A DNA stretch of 35,392 nucleotides from a bacterium (GTDB lineage: Bacteria; Planctomycetota; UBA8108; UBA1146). The translations under genes and the position numbers were made by a program. Shown here piece by piece: positions 32,312-35,392 of the stretch (the stretch's first letter is position 1; the number at the start of each line of letters is the position of its first letter). The notes below the pieces were generated by a model. The model had not been told where the DNA came from, ran no database searches, and worked only from the letters and a program-made list of their open reading frames with translations. The stretch covers positions 1-35,392 of the forward strand of contig JAPOLY010000025.1 of assembly GCA_029976805.1 (NCBI GenBank). Direction: 5' to 3'.

Positions 32312-33322
32312 ATGGCCACAGCAGAAGAAGCTCTCGATCAGTTGAAAACTGATTTTCAGAAGGTCCGTGATGAGGTCGGTAAAATCCTCGTCGGCCAGGA
32401 TGAGGTCGTCGAATCGGTGCTGATTGCTCTCTTTGCAGGGGGGCACTGTCTTCTCGAAGGAGTTCCCGGTTTGGGGAAAACCCTTCTGGTGAGAACGTTG
32501 AGTGGCTCTCTCGCCCTCGACTACTCGCGGATTCAGTTCACCCCGGATTTGATGCCTGCAGATATCACCGGAACCCGAATCGTTACGGAAGATGAGAACG
32601 GGCGCAAAAGATTCGAGTTTCAGCGTGGTCCCATCTTTGCCCAGATTGTTCTGGCGGATGAGATCAACCGGGCGACTCCGAAAACCCAGTCTGCATTGCT
32701 GGAAGCGATGCAGGAGGGGGAAGTGACTGCCGGCGGTGACACCCATTCTCTTGATCAGCCATTTATTGTCCTGGCGACGCAAAACCCATTGGAAATGGAT
32801 GGTACCTATCCTCTTCCGGAAGCGCAGTTGGACCGTTTTCTTTTCAAGGTTCATGTTCCCTTCCCAAAAAGGGATGAACTCAATGAGGTCCTGACCCGGA
32901 CCACAGGAAAACATGAAGCCAAAGTGGAGCCTGTTCTGAATGGCGAAAAGATCCTTCAACACCGGGAGAGTGTGCGTGCAGTCGAGGCTGCTCCCCACGT
33001 TCAGGATTTTGCTGTACGCATGTTGCTCTCTACCCATCCGGATTCGGAATTTGCCACCGAGCAGGTTCAGCGCTGGGTGAGGTATGGAGCCAGCCCCCGT
33101 GGTGTTCAATCGCTACTGTTGGGAGCAAAGGTACGCGCGGCTCTCGACAGGCGACTTCATGTCAGCTTTGACGATATCCGTCAGACGGCACCGGCTGCCC
33201 TGCGACACAGGGTTCTACTCGGCTTCGAAGGCGAGGCGGAAGGGATCCCGGTCGATGAGATCGTCCGTGAAGTGATCGAAAAGACTTCAGAAATGGTGGA
33301 GTCCGGAGCAAATGACGCATGA
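32312..33322 (+). CDS. MoxR-family AAA+ ATPase
   Basis: A 336-residue MoxR-type ATPase, a chaperone-like enzyme thought to act on VWA-domain partner proteins. Walker A is GVPGLGKT (near residue 53), Walker B is VLADEINR, the sensor segment is ATQNPLEMDGTYPLPEAQLDRF, and a helical lid domain follows. The ATG at 32312 is preferred to the one at 32297 because AAGGAG (32300-32305) stands six bases before it. The DUF58 gene overlaps its stop as ATGA, and a VWA membrane protein comes next: the classic moxR-DUF58-batA arrangement. Confidence 0.92.
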   Translation: MATAEEALDQLKTDFQKVRDEVGKILVGQDEVVESVLIALFAGGHCLLEGVPGLGKTLLVRTLSGSLALDYSRIQFTPDLMPADITGTRIVTEDENGRKRFEFQRGPIFAQIVLADEINRATPKTQSALLEAMQEGEVTAGGDTHSLDQPFIVLATQNPLEMDGTYPLPEAQLDRFLFKVHVPFPKRDELNEVLTRTTGKHEAKVEPVLNGEKILQHRESVRAVEAAPHVQDFAVRMLLSTHPDSEFATEQVQRWVRYGASPRGVQSLLLGAKVRAALDRRLHVSFDDIRQTAPAALRHRVLLGFEGEAEGIPVDEIVREVIEKTSEMVESGANDA

Positions 33323-34218
33323 GTGAGGTGGGGGCCCGGGAGGCCCCGTTGCTGGACGAGGAATTTCTCGCCCGCTGCGCCAAGCTGGTGCTTTTCTCCC
33401 GATCGATCACCCAGGGAAGATTGCGTGGGGAAAAGAGATCCCGCCGCAGGGGACTTTCCACCGAGTTTGCGGATCACAAGGACTACACTCCGGGTGATGA
33501 CCTTCGTCATCTCGACTGGAATATCTTTGGACGTCTGGAAAAGTTGTTCATCAAACTTTTTGAGGAAGAAGAAGAGCGCAACGTCTTCCTGCTTCTCGAT
33601 GCCTCTGCCTCAATGATCGAGGGAGAGCCGGACAAGTGGAGGCACTGTCGTCAAATCGCGGCGGCATTGGGAGCGATCGCTCTTTCCGCGGGTGATCGAG
33701 TTCACTTGCGCGTCTTCGATGAAAAAATGCGCCCCTTCTTTCCGGCCTTGCGAGGTTCTCGCTCTATTCTGCGATTGATCGATACCCTTGAAAATCTGGC
33801 ACCGGGAAAAGGGACAGCCCTGGGCAGGTCTTTGAGAGCCCATGCTGCCTCCTGTCCTCCAGGTTCGATCCAGATCCTGATTTCAGATTTGATGGATCCG
33901 AAAGGACTGGAAGACGCCCTTCGGCAGGTACCGGGAAGCCGGGGTGAGAGTTGGCTGGTTCATCTGCTCGCTGGCAATGAGGTAGAGCCCGACTTGCAAG
34001 GCGACTTGCGGTTGCTTGATACCGAGACTTCTGAGTATGTCGATGTCACCCTCACTCGTTCAGTCGTTGAGGCTTACCGAAGAGCGGTAGAAGAGTTTCG
34101 TGCCGATCTCAGAAATCATTGCCAGCGATTTCGGATTCAGCCGCTGGAAGTAAGTACCTCGATTCCCTTCGATCAGGTCATCCTTGAATGGATGCGTCAG
34201 AAGCGGTGGCTGACATGA
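33319..34218 (+). CDS. DUF58 protein (VWA-like), MoxR partner
   Basis: A 299-residue cytoplasmic DUF58 protein. The family signature is RRRGLSTEFADHKDYTPGDD followed by LRHLDWNIFGRLEKLFIKLFEEE. A VWA-like fold follows, with LLLDASASM as the MIDAS motif (DxSxS). The start overlaps the moxR stop as ATGA and the stop overlaps the start of the next gene as ATGA, so all three are translationally coupled. Members work with MoxR ATPases in envelope or metal-insertion functions, but the exact role here is unknown. Confidence 0.9.
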   Translation: MSEVGAREAPLLDEEFLARCAKLVLFSRSITQGRLRGEKRSRRRGLSTEFADHKDYTPGDDLRHLDWNIFGRLEKLFIKLFEEEEERNVFLLLDASASMIEGEPDKWRHCRQIAAALGAIALSAGDRVHLRVFDEKMRPFFPALRGSRSILRLIDTLENLAPGKGTALGRSLRAHAASCPPGSIQILISDLMDPKGLEDALRQVPGSRGESWLVHLLAGNEVEPDLQGDLRLLDTETSEYVDVTLTRSVVEAYRRAVEEFRADLRNHCQRFRIQPLEVSTSIPFDQVILEWMRQKRWLT

Positions 34219-35392
34219 TGATCGGTGCACCCCAATTCTGGATCTGGGCAGCATTGATCCCGTTGTTGTTACTGTTGTGGTTCCTCAAGATCCGCCGTCG
34301 GCCGATGACGGTGGGGAGCACCTTGCTTTGGCAAAAGGCTCTGGAAGATGAACGGGTACGATCACCCTTCCAGAGGTTGATTCGAAACCTATTGATGCTC
34401 TGTCAGTTACTGGTTTTGATTTTCCTGATTTTCGCACTGTTGAGACCGGAATCCGGATCTTTGGCGGACAGTTCGAGATTGAATGTCCTCCTGATGGATC
34501 GTTCCGCCAGCATGAATTCTGTCGAAGAGGATGGCCGAACGAGATTTGAGCATGCCCGCGAAATGCTGGATCAAAAATTGAATGAAATTGCCGGGGAGCG
34601 GGGAGTGCTGATCTCTTTTGGTGCCTCAGCAGAAGCATTGACTCCGGTCACGACTGATTTGTCCCTGCTTGAGCGTGCCGCCGATCGCATGTCCGCAGGA
34701 GTGGGTCAAACCGGATTTGTCGAAGCTCTCGAGTTGGGCCTTTCTTTTGTGCGTCAGGATGAAGTGATCCCTTCCATTCCTGAGGGAGCTGAAGACACCG
34801 GACCTGAGCTTCTTTCCAACCAGGCCGATGCCCGCATCATCGTGATCACAGACGGGGCTGTTCCAGATTGGAACGGGGACGCCATCGAAGTACCGGTGAT
34901 TCATGAGATTGTCGGGGAATCTTCGTCCAATGTGGGAATCACCGCTTTCGCTGCCCGAAGAGAGTTTTCTGAAAGCGGGGATCTCAAGGTCCTTCTCGAA
35001 TTGCGAAACACCGGAGATGAATCCCTTTCAGGCACGCTCGAACTGATCGGTGATGGAGAACTGCTGGAAGAGGCAACAGCCCGGACTCTGGAGAGCGGGG
35101 AGCGGTGGTTGCAGTCATTCAGTGTTCGATCAGGTGATCTCCGGAATCTGGAAGCCCACTGGAAGGCACGGGAAGGGGACGCCCTTTCTTCAGATGATCG
35201 AGCATGGCTCAGTCTCAAAAAGAGTCGTCCCCTCAGGGTCTTGTTGGTCGGTGAGGAAAACCTCATTCTCAAAAACGCCCTTTCGGTGGTCGACAATGTT
35301 CAATCAGAGTGGCTCCCCTTTGATGATGTCGATCCGGAGTCTCTCTCCAGAGATTATGATGTGGTGATCTGGAATCGTCAGATCCCCGAGAC
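34215..35392 (+). CDS. BatA-type VWA-domain membrane protein (3' end outside the window)
   Basis: The frame starts with ATG at 34215, overlapping the DUF58 stop, and stays open to the last base (392 codons, no stop), so the gene is truncated only by the window edge. An N-terminal aerotolerance-regulator (BatA) segment has two membrane helices (FWIWAALIPLLLLLWFL and LLMLCQLLVLIFLIFALL) around the motif RRRPMTVGSTLLWQKALED. A VWA domain follows with MIDAS LLMDRSASM (DxSxS) and VITDGA. After about residue 235 comes a beta-rich CARDB-like region (LKVLLELRNTGDESLSGTLEL). It completes the moxR-DUF58-batA set; the domain faces the periplasm or cytoplasm depending on helix count, probably the periplasmic side. 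Confidence 0.85.
   Translation, partial: MMIGAPQFWIWAALIPLLLLLWFLKIRRRPMTVGSTLLWQKALEDERVRSPFQRLIRNLLMLCQLLVLIFLIFALLRPESGSLADSSRLNVLLMDRSASMNSVEEDGRTRFEHAREMLDQKLNEIAGERGVLISFGASAEALTPVTTDLSLLERAADRMSAGVGQTGFVEALELGLSFVRQDEVIPSIPEGAEDTGPELLSNQADARIIVITDGAVPDWNGDAIEVPVIHEIVGESSSNVGITAFAARREFSESGDLKVLLELRNTGDESLSGTLELIGDGELLEEATARTLESGERWLQSFSVRSGDLRNLEAHWKAREGDALSSDDRAWLSLKKSRPLRVLLVGEENLILKNALSVVDNVQSEWLPFDDVDPESLSRDYDVVIWNRQIPE

Noticed and set aside
1-35392. tRNA (including tRNA-Sec), rRNA, insertion sequences or prophage genes
   Set aside because: I looked for T-arm GTTCGA-like sequences with matching stems, long inverted repeats and transposase or phage motifs and found none convincing; a tRNA scan would settle the tRNA question.

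Overview
The window (about 35.4 kb, moderately GC-rich, densely coded, both ends open) looks like the chromosome of an uncultured, probably aquatic, Gram-negative bacterium. LptF/LptG permeases and two lipoproteins imply an outer membrane. A proteorhodopsin with a full retinal pathway implies a sunlit habitat. Planctomycetota-like traits (a PHP protein with unusual partner domains, several RNA polymerase sigma-factor genes, a MoxR/DUF58/VWA locus) make that phylum or a neighbour my best guess, but this is inference from gene content. I saw no rRNA, tRNA, insertion sequence, phage gene or CRISPR array.

Layout. 1-2.2 kb: a small lipoprotein, an RsuA/RluB-type pseudouridine synthase and a single-pass membrane protein. 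2.3-4.2 kb: selB, the selenocysteine-specific elongation factor. 4.2-7.6 kb: a PHP metallohydrolase with a pseudopilin-like GspG C-terminus, and a glucosamine-6-phosphate deaminase. 7.6-10.3 kb: cystathionine beta-synthase and cystathionine gamma-lyase behind a hairpin-rich leader. 10.4-11.3 kb: a 392-base gap, then a sigma factor. 17.6-11.3 kb, minus strand: an envelope-lipid operon (MFS-PlsC-acyl-ligase fusion, MazG-like protein, LptF, LptG). 17.7-18.4 kb: an ECF sigma factor with a good sigma-54 (-24/-12) promoter. 18.6-19.6 kb: a thioredoxin-fold gene interrupted by an in-frame TGA exactly where the first catalytic Cys belongs, followed by a SECIS-like hairpin. 25.7-19.6 kb, minus strand: a blue-type proteorhodopsin and crtE-crtI-crtB-crtY-blh. 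25.9-27.2 kb: hflX. 27.4-29.5 kb: a kinase/degenerate-kinase/GNAT fusion. 29.6-32.1 kb: a YdhR-like protein, an EboE-like protein and a beta-repeat lipoprotein. 32.3-35.4 kb: moxR, a DUF58 gene and a VWA membrane protein running off the end.

How the parts connect. The strongest result is the likely selenoprotein (18625-19626, Sec at codon 81, U-P-P-C motif). It gives the SelB 14 kb away a plausible substrate, and ordinary gene calling would split it into an 80-residue stub and a 247-residue 'hypothetical'. The rhodopsin cluster is self-sufficient from isoprenoid precursors to retinal. The five carotenoid genes overlap their neighbours by 4-8 bases, while rhodopsin is set apart by a strong intercistronic hairpin and preceded by a helically phased 10-bp repeat array.
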